A stretch of DNA of 64,000 nt from Myxococcales bacterium (GCA_020633465.1 JACKDN010000004.1:372001-436000); one strand, 5' to 3'; numbered from the stretch's first letter, positions 9,235 to 18,526 are shown. The notes: generated by a model from the sequence alone, not told the origin. Program-made: numbers and translations.

Positions 9235-9804
9235 ATGAGGTTCTGGCGCGCGGCCGCGTTGGCCGCGGGGTTCGTGACGGCGCTCTGCGCGCAGGCCGGG
9301 GCGACGGTGGTGGCCCGGGCCTCCATCGCCGATCTGCGGGACGAGGCGACGCACGTGGTGCACGCCCGGGTGGTCGACCGCGCGGTCGTGCCCACCTTCG
9401 GCCCGCGCGGTGAGATCCGCACCCGCACCACCCTGCGCGTTTTGACCTATCTCAAGGGCGCCGGCCCGGCCACCCTGACGGTGCAGCAGCTCGGCGGCAC
9501 GCTCGACGGCCTGACGATGCACGTCGAGGGCAACGCCCGCCTCGAGCCGGGCGACGAGGTGGTCGCCTTCCTCGACGTCGACGCCATGGCCGATCTGGCC
9601 TACGTCGTCGGCCTGGCCCAGGGCGTCTGGCACGTGGACCGCACGCCGGGCGCCCTGCGCGTGGCGCGCGATCTCGAGGGCCTGGCCTTCTATCGAGCGG
9701 GCACCGTCGAGGTGATCTTCGACGATCCCCCCCTCACCCTGACCGAGCTGTGGGCCGCCATCGGCGTCGAGGCGCCGTCCGCGGACGGGGCGGTGAGGCG
9801 ATGA
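9235..9804 (+). CDS. Secreted protein coupled to a matrixin-like protease (189 aa)
   Basis: ATG 9235 follows GAGGAGG; an upstream in-frame ATG at 9100 lacks this and would bury the signal peptide. Residues 1-24 are a cleavable signal (AAALAAGFVTALCAQAGA). The mature part is a small beta-rich domain: a strand pair EATHVVHARVVDRAV, ..IRTRTTLRVLTYLKG, LTVQQLGGTLDGLTMHV and LEPGDEVVAFLDVD. Its TGA overlaps the ATG of the next gene (ATGA at 9801-9804), so the two are translationally coupled. Partnership with the protease is inferred from this overlap only; an inhibitor, chaperone or substrate role is untested. Confidence 0.8.
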   Translation: MRFWRAAALAAGFVTALCAQAGATVVARASIADLRDEATHVVHARVVDRAVVPTFGPRGEIRTRTTLRVLTYLKGAGPATLTVQQLGGTLDGLTMHVEGNARLEPGDEVVAFLDVDAMADLAYVVGLAQGVWHVDRTPGALRVARDLEGLAFYRAGTVEVIFDDPPLTLTELWAAIGVEAPSADGAVRR

Positions 9805-11166
9805 GGCGCGCGCTGACGACGATCCTGGGCCTGGGGGCCCTGCTCTGGACCTCGAGCGCCGCGGCGTGGGTGCCCACCGGCTTCCGCTGGCGCAACCTGC
9901 CGGTGCAGTACGAGGTGAACACCGCCAGCAGCGTCGAGCTCGGCCGCGACACCACCTTGCAGGTGCTGGCCGACAGCTACGCCGCCTGGGAGGCCCCGGG
10001 CTGCAGCGGCTACCGCGCGCAGCTCACCCGCGAGACCAACGGCGGCTGGAGCTCGCGCGACCGGGTCAACACCCACGTCTGGATCTACGACCCCGCCCAG
10101 CGCCCGCGCGAGCTCGGCGGCCGCTCGACCATCGGCGTCACGCTCAGCGTCTCGAGCGGCCAGGACGCCTTCGACGGCGACATCCTCTACAACGGCATCG
10201 ATCACGACTGGACCACCGCCCCGCGCCGCGGCGGCGACGTGGACGCTCAGTCGATCATCACCCACGAGACCGGCCACCAGCTGGGCCTCAGCCACTCCCC
10301 GCTTCAGCAGGCCACCATGTACGCGGCCTACCTGGGCGGCACCGGCTCGCGCACCCTGGACGCGGACGACATCAACGGGGTGTGCTCGCTGTACCCGTCG
10401 GGCGCCGCGCCCGACTGCGCCCGCGACGCCGACTGCGCGGGCGCCGGCGTCTGCGTGAACGGCGCGTGCGTGGCGGGCGGCGGCAACGGCGACGTCGGTG
10501 ATCCCTGCGGCCCCGGCGGCGAATGCGGCGCGGGCAACTTCTGCGTCGGCACGCCCGAGGGCGACACCTTCTGCACGCGCCAGTGCGGCGGCGGCTGCCC
10601 GCAGGCGTGGGCCTGCGAGCGCGTGCAGTTCCAGAACAACCAGGTGGCCGACATCTGCCTGCCCGGCGCCGAGGCGCCGGCCCAGGGCAGCGCAGGCTTC
10701 GGCCAGCCGTGCGAGGGCGCGCCGGACTGCGCGTCGGGCCTGTGCGTGTACGACGGCCAGACCGCGTTCTGCAGCCAGAGCTGCGCCAACGACGCCAACT
10801 GCCCGGCCGGCGGCGAGTGCGCCGAGCTGCAGGGCGGCGGCGGCGCCTGCGTGCCCGGCGCCGATCCCCGCCCCCGCCCCGCGACGCCGCCGGCCCGCCC
10901 CCGCCGCCGGCCGACGCCGGGCCGCCTGAGCCGGCCGTCGACGCGGACGCCCCGCGCCGGCCTTCGACGCCGGCGCGCCCCCCGCGCCCCTCGCCCGACG
11001 CGGACGGCGTGCCCTCGCGCCCGACCCCGATCAGGGCCTGCAGATCCTCCCGCGCATCGACCGTGAGGAGGACGCCGGCGGGGGCTGCGACGCGACCGAC
11101 GCCCCGGCGCCCGCCCCGCTGCTGCTGCTGGCCCTCGTGGCCCTGGTGCGCCGCCGCCGACGCTGA
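9801..11166 (+). CDS. Secreted matrixin-like zinc metalloprotease with Cys-rich region and MYXO-CTERM-like tail; frame broken in the linker
   Basis: ATG 9801 overlaps the preceding stop. Residues 1-20 are a signal peptide. The catalytic domain (about 21-200) carries HETGHQLGLSH at 155-165, the HExxHxxGxxH zinc site of M10-type metallopeptidases, with a downstream ATMYAAY that could supply the Met-turn. Residues about 205-350 are three Cys-rich modules (DADCAGAGVCVNGAC, ECGAGNFCVG, DCASGLCVYDGQ). The Pro/Asp/Ala linker from about 10860 onward changes frame at least twice: one frame reads PPPADAGPPEPAVDADAP, another ends with a GGGCDA, a run LLLLALVALV and five Arg before TGA at 11164-11166. 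That ending is a MYXO-CTERM-type surface sorting tail. Total length is not a multiple of three. Indels lie in C-rich runs, so assembly error is likely. Confidence 0.8.
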
Positions 11167-11220
11167 CGGCCCGGCGCCGGCGTTGCGCGGACCGCGCCGC
11201 GCCTGCCACCATGCGCCCCC

Positions 11221-12030
11221 ATGAAGCACCGTCTGCTGCGTCTCGCCCCGCTCGCCCTGCTGCTCGCCTGCGGCGGCGGCCGCGCGCCCACGCCGAAGCC
11301 CGCGGGGCCGCCCGGCGGCGGGCTGTCCGCCCAGGTCGCCGAGGCCACCCGCCCGGGCCCGAAGCCCGGCGACGCGGTCGTCACCCAGGCCGTCTTCCTC
11401 ACCGCCGCGCCCCCCGAGGCCGCCGCCGCGTCCGAGACCGCCGCCGACGCCGTGCGCGCCGCGGGCCTGCCCGCCGTGCCCCTGTCGGTGGTGCCCGCGC
11501 CGGTCGACGACGGGCTGCCCCTCGACGTGGCGGCCCTCGCGGCCGCCGTCAACGCGCACGCCGACGCCCTGCGCGCCGCGCGCGGCGTGATCTTCGTCCG
11601 CTATCAGGGCCGCCCGCTGCCCGACGACGCCCAGGTGCGCGCCGCGGCCCGCGCCGCGCTGGCCCTCGCGCCCGCCGACGCCGTCGTCGTCGATCTGTCC
11701 ACGCGCGTCGCGCGCACGCCCGCCGAGCTGGCCGCGCACCTCGACGCCGCCGGCTGGCGCGCCGACCAGATCACCCTCGAGGCCACCCGCGGGGCCGACG
11801 ACACCGTCACGTTCGCCACCCACGGCATGGCCAAGTTCGGGCTGCCCGATCTCGAGCAGACCGGCGTGCCGCCCAGCGAGGCGCGCGCGGCCTTCGGGCG
11901 CTTCCAGGCCGTCTGGCACGACCTCCAGGCGCACGGCCACGCGACGCCCGGGCAGCGTGTCGGCGCGATCACGCTGCGCGCCTGCAGCCGCCCCCCCGAG
12001 GCCATCGATCACGAGTGCGTGGCCTTCTGA
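11221..12030 (+). CDS. Lipoprotein of unknown function (269 aa) overlapping the Omp85-like gene
   Basis: ATG 11221 opens a lipoprotein signal ending in LLLAC (Cys17). A Pro/Gly tether is followed by an alpha/beta domain of about 220 residues with hydrophobic strands AVFLTAAP, GVIFVRYQGRPL and AVVVDLSTRV, then the distinctive FATHGMAKFGLPDLEQTGVP and a C-terminal VGAITLRACSRPPEAIDHECVAF. I do not recognise the family. The stop lies 16 bases inside the following Omp85-like gene, so the two are probably translated together; a periplasmic or outer-membrane accessory to that protein is a reasonable inference, not shown. Confidence 0.75.
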   Translation: MKHRLLRLAPLALLLACGGGRAPTPKPAGPPGGGLSAQVAEATRPGPKPGDAVVTQAVFLTAAPPEAAAASETAADAVRAAGLPAVPLSVVPAPVDDGLPLDVAALAAAVNAHADALRAARGVIFVRYQGRPLPDDAQVRAAARAALALAPADAVVVDLSTRVARTPAELAAHLDAAGWRADQITLEATRGADDTVTFATHGMAKFGLPDLEQTGVPPSEARAAFGRFQAVWHDLQAHGHATPGQRVGAITLRACSRPPEAIDHECVAF

Positions 12031-14279
12031 CGCACGCGGTCGGCCGAACGGCGCTCGCCGCCCTGCTGCTGCTGCTGGCCCGCGCCAGCCAGGCGGCCGC
12101 CCCGCCCACGATCGGCGCCGTGCGCTTCGAGGGCGCCGCCGGCCCGGCCAGCGCGCTGCGCGTGGCGGTGCGCGATCTGGTCGGTCGCCCGGCCGAGCCC
12201 GATCGCCTCGTGGCCGCCGTCCGCACGCTCGAGGGCCTCGAGTCCGGCGCCATCTCGGTGCGCCTCGACGACGCCCCCCCGGGCACCACCACCCGCGTCA
12301 CCTTCCGCTTCGGCGCGGCCCACCGCCGCCTGGGGCGGGTGCAGCTGGCGGTGGACGCCGAGCAGCCGAGCGACGACGCCGCCAGCTGGCGCCTGCTGAA
12401 GCAGATTCAAGCCGAGCAGGGCAGCTTCGCCCTCATCGAGGGGCGCCCCTTCCACCCCTACCTGCTGGCGGTCGACGTCGAGCGTGTGCGCCGCTACTTC
12501 CAGGCCCGGGGGCACCGCGACGTCGAGGTCAAGGGGCGCACCGACCGGCGCGACGGCCTCGTCGAGGTGGTGCTGGTGGTGCGCCCCGGCGCGCGACGCA
12601 CGGTGCGCAGCGTGCGCATCGACGGCGTGCCGGTCGACGAATCCCTGCGCGACCGCCTGCAGACCGAGGTGGGCGACGACGAGCCCCTCGTGCCCTGGCA
12701 GCTGCACGACGACGCCGAGCGCGTGCGCGCCGCCCTGTGCCGCCGCGGCTTCGCCGACGCGCGCGTCGGGGTGCGCCAGCTCGACGCCGCGGGGGGCGCC
12801 ACCGACGTCGTGCTGTTCGTCGCGCCCGGCGCGCCCAAGCGCACGGCCCGCGTCGACGTCCGGGGCCCGGTGCCCTCGGACGTCGTCGACGATCTGCCCC
12901 TCGAGGCCGACGGCCCCTACTGCCCGGATCTCGTGGAGGCCGCGCGCGGCGCGCTCGTGACGGCGATGCGCGAGCGCGGCCACCCCGACGTTCAGGTGGT
13001 GGCCGACCGGCGGCCGGTGACCCCCGATCGCGTCGCCGTGACGTTCACCGTCCACAGCCGCGGGCAGGCCCGCGTCACCCGCATCTTCTTCGAGGGCAAC
13101 GCGGTCACCGCCGAGCCGGTGATGCGCCAGCTGCTGGCCATCCGGCCGGGGGATCTGTACCGCGAGTCGGCCATCGACCAGACCGTGCAGAACCTGCTGC
13201 GCAGCGGCCTGTTCCGCCGCGTCGAGGCCGAGACGCTGCCCGGCGCCGAGCCGCGCGAGCGCTACCTCACCTTCGTCGTCGTCGAGCGCGAGGCCGCCTC
13301 GATCGACCTCGTCGAGCAGTCGCTCACCCTGCACAACCTCGATCTCACCGGCGTGACCTCCGACGTCGAGGCGCTCGGCGGCGGCGCCGTGCTGCGCGGG
13401 GGCGGTCAGCGGCTGACGCTGTACGCCCAGGAGCGCTGGCAGGGCATCGCGTTCGTCGATCCCTTCCTGCACCGGTACGTGCTGGCGCAGGGCGGCGCCA
13501 ACCGGCGCACCGCCGATCGCGGGGCGGACGTCACCGAGGTCTGGTACGACGCCGATCTGGGCGTGGGCCTCAAGGCGCTGCAGAACCGGCTGACCCTGCT
13601 GCCCTTCGCCCACGTCACCTGGGCCGATCCCGAGGGCGTGCCGCCGGGCGTCGACATCGCCGCCGGCCAGCAGCTGATCAGCGGCCTCGGCGCCCGCGCG
13701 CGCGCAGACTTCAACGTGCGCGACGCCGAGCGCGTCACCTACCTGGGCTTCGAGCTGTCCGCCGAGGGTCGCTTCGGCTTCCCTTGGATGGGCAGCGATC
13801 TCACCTTCGACCGCGTGGACGTCGTCGTGGCGGCCGCCCTGCCCCTCGGCAGCAACGCCCGCGGACAACACTACGTGCTGCGGCTGGAGGGTGGCTACGG
13901 CCGCCTGGGCACGGACGAAGCGCCGCCCGGCCACCTGCTGTTCACCCCCGAGGCGCGTGGCTTCGACGCCGTCGTGCGTCGCCGCGACACACCCGAGGGC
14001 GTCGTCGAGGTCGGCGGTCGCTCGGCCGTCTCGGCCACCGTCGAGCTGCGCGTCCCGATGGCCTACGCGCGTCGCCACGCGTTCGTGCCCTTCCTCGACG
14101 TGGCGACCGTGGCCGACGACGCCGACGATCCGCTCGCCTCGCCCCACGCAGCCGCAGGGCTGGCCTACGCCTTCAGCTTCCTCGACGAGCGCCTCGAGGG
14201 CTTCGTCCACGGCGCGCTGCCCTTCGCGGGCGACGGCGACCCCGCGTACGCGGGCCTGGGGCTGGACGGCAGCTTCTGA
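12015..14279 (+). CDS. Omp85/BamA-family outer-membrane protein with POTRA domains (754 aa)
   Basis: GTG 12015 is the in-frame start that yields a signal peptide (RTALAALLLLLARASQA); it overlaps the lipoprotein gene by 16 bases. Residues about 30-430 are POTRA-like repeats of beta-alpha-alpha-beta type: IGAVRFEGAAG, GRVQLAVDAEQ, RTVRSVRIDGVPVDE, RTARVDVRGPVPSD and RVTRIFFEGNAVTAEPVMRQL, the last resembling the barrel-proximal POTRA. The C-terminal 300 residues form the surface-antigen barrel, with LYAQERWQGIAFVDPFL, FPWMGSDLTFDRVDV and a final GLGLDGSF ending in Phe. Family members insert or secrete proteins across the outer membrane. The number of POTRAs (about five) and the genomic setting do not identify it as the essential BamA. 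Confidence 0.88.
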   Translation: MRGLLTHAVGRTALAALLLLLARASQAAAPPTIGAVRFEGAAGPASALRVAVRDLVGRPAEPDRLVAAVRTLEGLESGAISVRLDDAPPGTTTRVTFRFGAAHRRLGRVQLAVDAEQPSDDAASWRLLKQIQAEQGSFALIEGRPFHPYLLAVDVERVRRYFQARGHRDVEVKGRTDRRDGLVEVVLVVRPGARRTVRSVRIDGVPVDESLRDRLQTEVGDDEPLVPWQLHDDAERVRAALCRRGFADARVGVRQLDAAGGATDVVLFVAPGAPKRTARVDVRGPVPSDVVDDLPLEADGPYCPDLVEAARGALVTAMRERGHPDVQVVADRRPVTPDRVAVTFTVHSRGQARVTRIFFEGNAVTAEPVMRQLLAIRPGDLYRESAIDQTVQNLLRSGLFRRVEAETLPGAEPRERYLTFVVVEREAASIDLVEQSLTLHNLDLTGVTSDVEALGGGAVLRGGGQRLTLYAQERWQGIAFVDPFLHRYVLAQGGANRRTADRGADVTEVWYDADLGVGLKALQNRLTLLPFAHVTWADPEGVPPGVDIAAGQQLISGLGARARADFNVRDAERVTYLGFELSAEGRFGFPWMGSDLTFDRVDVVVAAALPLGSNARGQHYVLRLEGGYGRLGTDEAPPGHLLFTPEARGFDAVVRRRDTPEGVVEVGGRSAVSATVELRVPMAYARRHAFVPFLDVATVADDADDPLASPHAAAGLAYAFSFLDERLEGFVHGALPFAGDGDPAYAGLGLDGSF

Positions 14280-14691
14280 TCGGCGCCACCGGGCGGCGCC
14301 CGCCACCCTGGTGATCGACGGGCGAAGATGGCAGCATCGGCGGGATCGGCGGCGTGACGACGCCGAGCGCACCGGAAGGCGGCATCGAGCACGATCGCGA
14401 CCCCATCGTCCACCCGGGGCGCCCTCGAGCGCACGCGCGCGCGGCCGCCAGCGACCTGCGGCCCGCGCCAGGTATCCGTTCCGTCGGGGTCGGGCGATCC
14501 GCACGGGTACGCGCCGGCGAGGCCCCGCTCGGGTTTCTCGCGGCTGGAGGTGGCGCACGACATCGAATCCGCCGCTCGCCGCTGCGCGTCATGGCGGGTG
14601 CGCGTCCCCCGAGCGCGAGCGGGCACCTGAACACTGTAGAACCCATCGCCGCAATGTGTGAACCTCGGCCTTCCACCTCGAACCAGGCGCG
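14280..14691. other. Intergenic region, 412 bases, no gene recognised
   Basis: Frames in this stretch on either strand have arginine/serine-biased, unstructured translations and no ribosome binding site. A GGGCGGCGCCCGCC-like self-complementary patch at about 14288-14303 just after the Omp85 stop could act as a weak hairpin, but no T-run follows. A slightly lower-GC patch at about 14628-14665 may hold the promoter of the kinase-like gene; no box is convincing. Confidence 0.4.
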
Positions 14692-16998
14692 ATGACTCCG
14701 CTCGACTCCGCCCCGGCGCCCGACTGGACCCGCTTCGCCGCGAACCTGTCGTCGCGCCTGCTGAACCTCGCCTACGAGGAGACCGACGCGGGGCTCGAGG
14801 CCGTGCTGGGCGAGCTGGCCGTGCGCGTCGGGGCGCATCGCGCGCTGGTGCTGCGGGTGACGCCCGACGATCGCGTGGCCAGCCGCTCGCACCTGTGGTG
14901 CCTGCGTCCCGACGAGACGCCGAAGGTGGGTGGGCAGCACCTGCTCGAGGCCTTCCCGTACCTTCGGCGGGCCTGCGAGCGCGGCGAGGTGGTCGCCTGG
15001 GGCACCGAAGATGACGTCCCGACCGAGGCCCGGGCCGAGTGGCACGGCTTGGTCGAGGTGGACGGCTTCCGCGCCCTGCTGCTGATCCCGATGCACGTGC
15101 GGGGGCGCTTCTTCGGCACGCTGGCGCTGCGCGGCGCGCTCGACGTGGCGGTGCGCTGGCCTTCGCCCCTCGTCGAGCACGGCCGCCTGGTGGCGGATGC
15201 CATCGCCGGCCTGCTCGAACGCACCGCGGTCGAAGCGCAGCTGCGCCGCCGCGACACGCGCTACCGGACGCTGAGCCGGCTGCACGGCGACGCGGTGCAG
15301 GTGCTCGACGAGGCGGGCCGGTGCACCTACGCCTCGGCCGGCGCGAGCGATCTGCAGGCGCTGGGCGGCGACGCGGCGTTGGGCGAGCCGCTGGCCGAGC
15401 GCGTCGACGCCGCGGATCGGCCCCGCTTCGAGGGCGCCTTTCAGGCCGCGTTGGCGGATCCGTCCGTCGATCCCGCCGAGGCGGTGCGCATGCGCCTCGA
15501 CGAGGGGCGCGCCGTGCCCGTCGAGGTGCGCTTCCACAACCGGCTGAGCACCGCGGGCATCGAGGGCGTGGTCGTCACGGTGCGCGACCTTCGGCCCCTC
15601 AGCGAGGCCGAGCAGCAGATCTCGCGGCAGAGCGCGCTGCTGGACGCCGTCGGGCAGCCCATCCTGGCCGCCGACATGGACCGCATCATCACCTACTGGA
15701 ACCCGGCGGCCGAGCGCCTGACCGGCTGGGCCGCCGCCGACGTGCGCGGGCGGCGGGCCGACGCCCTGGGCCTGTGGGGCGACGCGCCCGCCGTCACCGA
15801 CGCCATCGAGGACGCCGTGCTGGCGGGGCGATCGTGGAGCGGCGAGCTGCAGGTGCGGCACGGCCACCGCGCGCCCATCCACGTGCGGGCCACCATCAGC
15901 GCATTGCGCGATCTCGACGGCCGGTTGACCGGCACGGTGACGGTGCTGACCGATCTGCGGCCCTTCGACCGCATCGCCCGCAGCGCCGCGCAGCACGATC
16001 GGCTGGACGCGCTGTCGCGGCTGGCCGAGGACATCGTGCACGACCTGGCCAACGGCCTCACCGCGCTGGCGACGCGCGCGAGCCTGCTGGGCGGGCTGGT
16101 GCACGGCGAGGCCCGCACGCACCTCGACGGCGTCGAGGCCGCCGTGCGCAGCCTGGCCGCGACCGCGCGGGATCTCGAGGCCCTGGCCGACGATCGATCG
16201 GTGGCGCCGGCTCCCCAGACCGTCAACCCGGCCCTGCTCGAGCTGCGGCGCGTGCTGGGCCGCCTGTTGGGCGACGACGTCGAGTTGGTGGTGCGCCTGG
16301 CGCCGGATCTGCCGGCGGTGTGGGCCACCCCGCGGCTGCTGGCCCGGGTGATCGTGGGCCTGACGGCCACGGCGCTCGACGCGGTGCGCGACGACGGCCG
16401 TCTCTCGCTGGCGTCCGAGCTGCGCGACGCCGAGCCCGCGGTGCTGATCACGCTGCGCTTCTCGGGCGCGCCGCTGCCGCCGCACAGCATCGTCGAGGCG
16501 GGCTACGTGGCGCTGGTCGAGGCGGTGCAGCGGGTGGGCGGCGAGCTGGACGCGCTGACCGAGGGCGCTGGGGTGGTCGGCTGGCAGGTCGCGCTGCGGA
16601 CCGCGCGGCGGGCGTCCCCCGGGCGCAGCCGCCCGCCCGTGGCGCTGGTGGTGACGCCCGACGCCGGTCAGCGCCGGCGCGCCGTCGACGCCCTGCGACA
16701 GGCGGGCCTGGTGGTGGTCGACGCGGTCAGCGGCACCGACGCGCGCGAGCGGCAGCACGTCGAGCCCATCGACGTGCTGGTGGTCGCCGTCGAGCTGGCC
16801 GACCAGAGCGGCGTGGCCCTGGCCGTCGAGCTGGCCCGCAGCCACCCGGCCCTGGGCGTCGTCCTGCTCGCCGCGGGCGAGCCGGGCCGACTGGCCGTGG
16901 ACCTTCAGCTGGGGTACACCCCTCGAATCCTGATCGAGCCGTGGACGGGCGAGGCGCTGACGGCCGCCGCCCGCCGCGCCCTGCAGCCGAGCCCATGA
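14692..16998 (+). CDS. GAF-PAS-PAS hybrid histidine-kinase-like protein, probably catalytically degenerate (768 aa)
   Basis: ATG 14692. No membrane segment. Reading order: GAF-like domain (about 24-180), PAS (about 190-305), PAS (about 315-425, with ITYWNPAAERLTGWAAADVRG), dimerisation helix with a clear H-box EDIVHDLANGLTAL (His450), an ATPase-like fold (about 505-630) and a receiver-like C-terminus (about 645-760). The H-box is intact, but the ATPase part lacks recognisable N, G1 and G2 boxes, and the receiver-like part has VLVVAVEL where the phospho-accepting Asp should be. A scaffold or ligand-gated pseudokinase is therefore more likely than an active hybrid kinase. Partners are not evident; the next gene is an MscS channel 89 bases away. 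Confidence 0.8.
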   Translation: MTPLDSAPAPDWTRFAANLSSRLLNLAYEETDAGLEAVLGELAVRVGAHRALVLRVTPDDRVASRSHLWCLRPDETPKVGGQHLLEAFPYLRRACERGEVVAWGTEDDVPTEARAEWHGLVEVDGFRALLLIPMHVRGRFFGTLALRGALDVAVRWPSPLVEHGRLVADAIAGLLERTAVEAQLRRRDTRYRTLSRLHGDAVQVLDEAGRCTYASAGASDLQALGGDAALGEPLAERVDAADRPRFEGAFQAALADPSVDPAEAVRMRLDEGRAVPVEVRFHNRLSTAGIEGVVVTVRDLRPLSEAEQQISRQSALLDAVGQPILAADMDRIITYWNPAAERLTGWAAADVRGRRADALGLWGDAPAVTDAIEDAVLAGRSWSGELQVRHGHRAPIHVRATISALRDLDGRLTGTVTVLTDLRPFDRIARSAAQHDRLDALSRLAEDIVHDLANGLTALATRASLLGGLVHGEARTHLDGVEAAVRSLAATARDLEALADDRSVAPAPQTVNPALLELRRVLGRLLGDDVELVVRLAPDLPAVWATPRLLARVIVGLTATALDAVRDDGRLSLASELRDAEPAVLITLRFSGAPLPPHSIVEAGYVALVEAVQRVGGELDALTEGAGVVGWQVALRTARRASPGRSRPPVALVVTPDAGQRRRAVDALRQAGLVVVDAVSGTDARERQHVEPIDVLVVAVELADQSGVALAVELARSHPALGVVLLAAGEPGRLAVDLQLGYTPRILIEPWTGEALTAAARRALQPSP

Positions 16999-17087
16999 CG
17001 AAGCGCTCGGTGTGACCGAAGGCCGGCGCGCCGGTCGAACGCACTCACCGCCCCGCTGGGGCCAGAGCCCCGAGGAGACACCCCTCC

Positions 17088-17876
17088 ATGGACACCAACC
17101 TCATCATCGAATACGCGGTGCGCGTCGTCGGCGTCATCGCGTTCTTCATCGTCGGCAACCTGATCGCGAAGATCCTCGCCGGCTGGGTCGGGCGGTCGAT
17201 GCGCCGGGCGAAGGTGGACGCGACGGTGTCGAACTTCGCCCGCAGCGCCACCCGGGCGTTGCTGACGACGCTGGTGGTGATCAGCTGTCTGGGCGCCTTC
17301 GGCATCGAGACGACCAGCTTCGCGGCCGTCATCGGCGCCGCCGGTCTGGCCATCGGCCTGGCCTTTCAGGGCACGCTGTCGAGCATCGCGTCGGGCGTGC
17401 TGCTGCTGGTGCTGCGCCCCTTCGAGGTGGGCCAGGTGATCAAGGTCGCCGGACAGGTGGGCAAGGTCGAGGCGATCAGCCTGTTCACCGTCACGCTCGA
17501 CACCCCCGACAACCGGCGCATCATCCTGCCCAACAAGCAGGTGTTCGACGCGACGATCGAGAACATCTCGTTCCACAAGAAGCGGCGGGTGGACGTCGAG
17601 GTCGGCGTCGAGTACGGCGCCGACATCGACACGGTGCGCGGCGTGCTGGCCAAGGCCGCCGAGTCCATCTCGAACCAGGTGGACGCGCCGGCCATCGTGC
17701 TGATCGGGCTGGGCGCGTCGTCGGTGGACTGGCAGGTGCGGGTGTGGGTGGACGCCGACATCTTCTGGCCGACGAAGGAGCTGTTGATCCGCGCGGTCAA
17801 GCGCGAGCTCGACGCCGCCGGCATCGGCATCCCGTTCCCGCAGATGGACGTGCACCTCGACCCGCCCAAGGCCTGA
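17088..17876 (+). CDS. Small-conductance mechanosensitive channel, MscS family (262 aa)
   Basis: ATG 17088 with CGAGGAGA upstream. Three hydrophobic segments occupy about residues 8-30, 58-80 and 85-115; the third is the pore helix with the family pattern of Gly/Ala spacing (AAVIGAAGLAIGLAFQGTLS) and leads into LLVLRPFEVGQVI, the start of the cytoplasmic beta domain. DTPDNRRIILPNKQVFDATIEN is the classic middle-domain block. Length is near E. coli MscS (286). It releases solutes on hypo-osmotic shock. Followed by a gap of 158 bases and two coupled membrane protein genes. Confidence 0.93.
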   Translation: MDTNLIIEYAVRVVGVIAFFIVGNLIAKILAGWVGRSMRRAKVDATVSNFARSATRALLTTLVVISCLGAFGIETTSFAAVIGAAGLAIGLAFQGTLSSIASGVLLLVLRPFEVGQVIKVAGQVGKVEAISLFTVTLDTPDNRRIILPNKQVFDATIENISFHKKRRVDVEVGVEYGADIDTVRGVLAKAAESISNQVDAPAIVLIGLGASSVDWQVRVWVDADIFWPTKELLIRAVKRELDAAGIGIPFPQMDVHLDPPKA

Positions 17877-18034
17877 TCGACCCGAGCGCGGCGCCCGGCT
17901 GCGCGCACGGGCGCGCGGGCGGGGCGTTCGGCCCCACCCGGGGCACAACGCAACATATCGAAACGCTTGAACTTTTCTGCGTATCGCACTCCCGAAGGCG
18001 CGTCCGCCGACGCGTCCCGTCTTCGGAGGAGACC
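17877..18034. promoter_or_regulatory. Intergenic region with a low-GC island upstream of the glycine-zipper gene
   Basis: The stretch at about 17943-17990 is clearly lower in GC than its surroundings and includes CATATCGAAACGCTTGAAC. It is the natural place for a promoter of the gene at 18035, which has CGGAGGAG before its ATG. I cannot assign a convincing -35/-10 pair. Confidence 0.3.
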
Positions 18035-18526
18035 ATGCGACACGCAGCCTACGCACTGTTCCCCGACGCCCGCGCAGCCGAGGCCGCGATCAACGAGATC
18101 GAGCGGCACGCCGAGCTGTCGCAGGACGTCACCGACGTCGTGCAGCACCCCGCCTGGAAGCGCCGCCTGCGCACCAAGACGTTCGCCGACACCGACGCGA
18201 TGCCCGGCATGCGCCGCGGCGCCCTGTTCGGCGCCGTGCTCGGCGCGATCATCGGCGCGCTGCTGGCGGATCCCGGCGGCCTGATCGTCGGCGGCCCCAT
18301 GGTGGGCGCCGCCTTCGGCGCCACGTTCGGCGCGCTGGTCACCGCGCTCTCGCTGGGCATCGCCGGCGCGGGCCTGACCGACCGCAACCTGGAAGAGGTG
18401 GTCACCGGCGCCGAGGGCAAGGAGGTGCTGGTCACCTTCGAGACCGGCCACGTCGAGACCAGCCGCCGGCTGGTCGAGGTGGCCGAGCGCCACGGTGGTC
18501 ACGCCGTGGGCAAGGCGTTGCTGTGA
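18035..18526 (+). CDS. Glycine-zipper membrane protein (163 aa)
   Basis: ATG 18035 follows CGGAGGAGACC. The N-terminal 65 residues are soluble (YALFPDARAAEAAINEIE, VTDVVQHPAWKRRL). Residues about 66-120 are Gly/Ala-rich, hydrophobic and zipper-like (GALFGAVLGAIIGALLADPGG, GGPMVGAAFGATFGALVTAL). The C-terminal 40 residues form a small domain (EEVVTGAEGKEVLVTFETGH). The stop is entered by the GTG of the next gene (GTGA at 18523-18526), a translationally coupled pair. The N-terminal FP-A---I--IE pattern resembles small envelope/stress proteins that sense through a soluble domain; function unknown. Confidence 0.8.
   Translation: MRHAAYALFPDARAAEAAINEIERHAELSQDVTDVVQHPAWKRRLRTKTFADTDAMPGMRRGALFGAVLGAIIGALLADPGGLIVGGPMVGAAFGATFGALVTALSLGIAGAGLTDRNLEEVVTGAEGKEVLVTFETGHVETSRRLVEVAERHGGHAVGKALL

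Noticed and set aside
14354..14695. A 113-codon plus-strand frame in the gap before the kinase-like gene
   Set aside because: Low-complexity Arg/Ala/Pro composition, no ribosome binding site, overlaps the real start at 14692.
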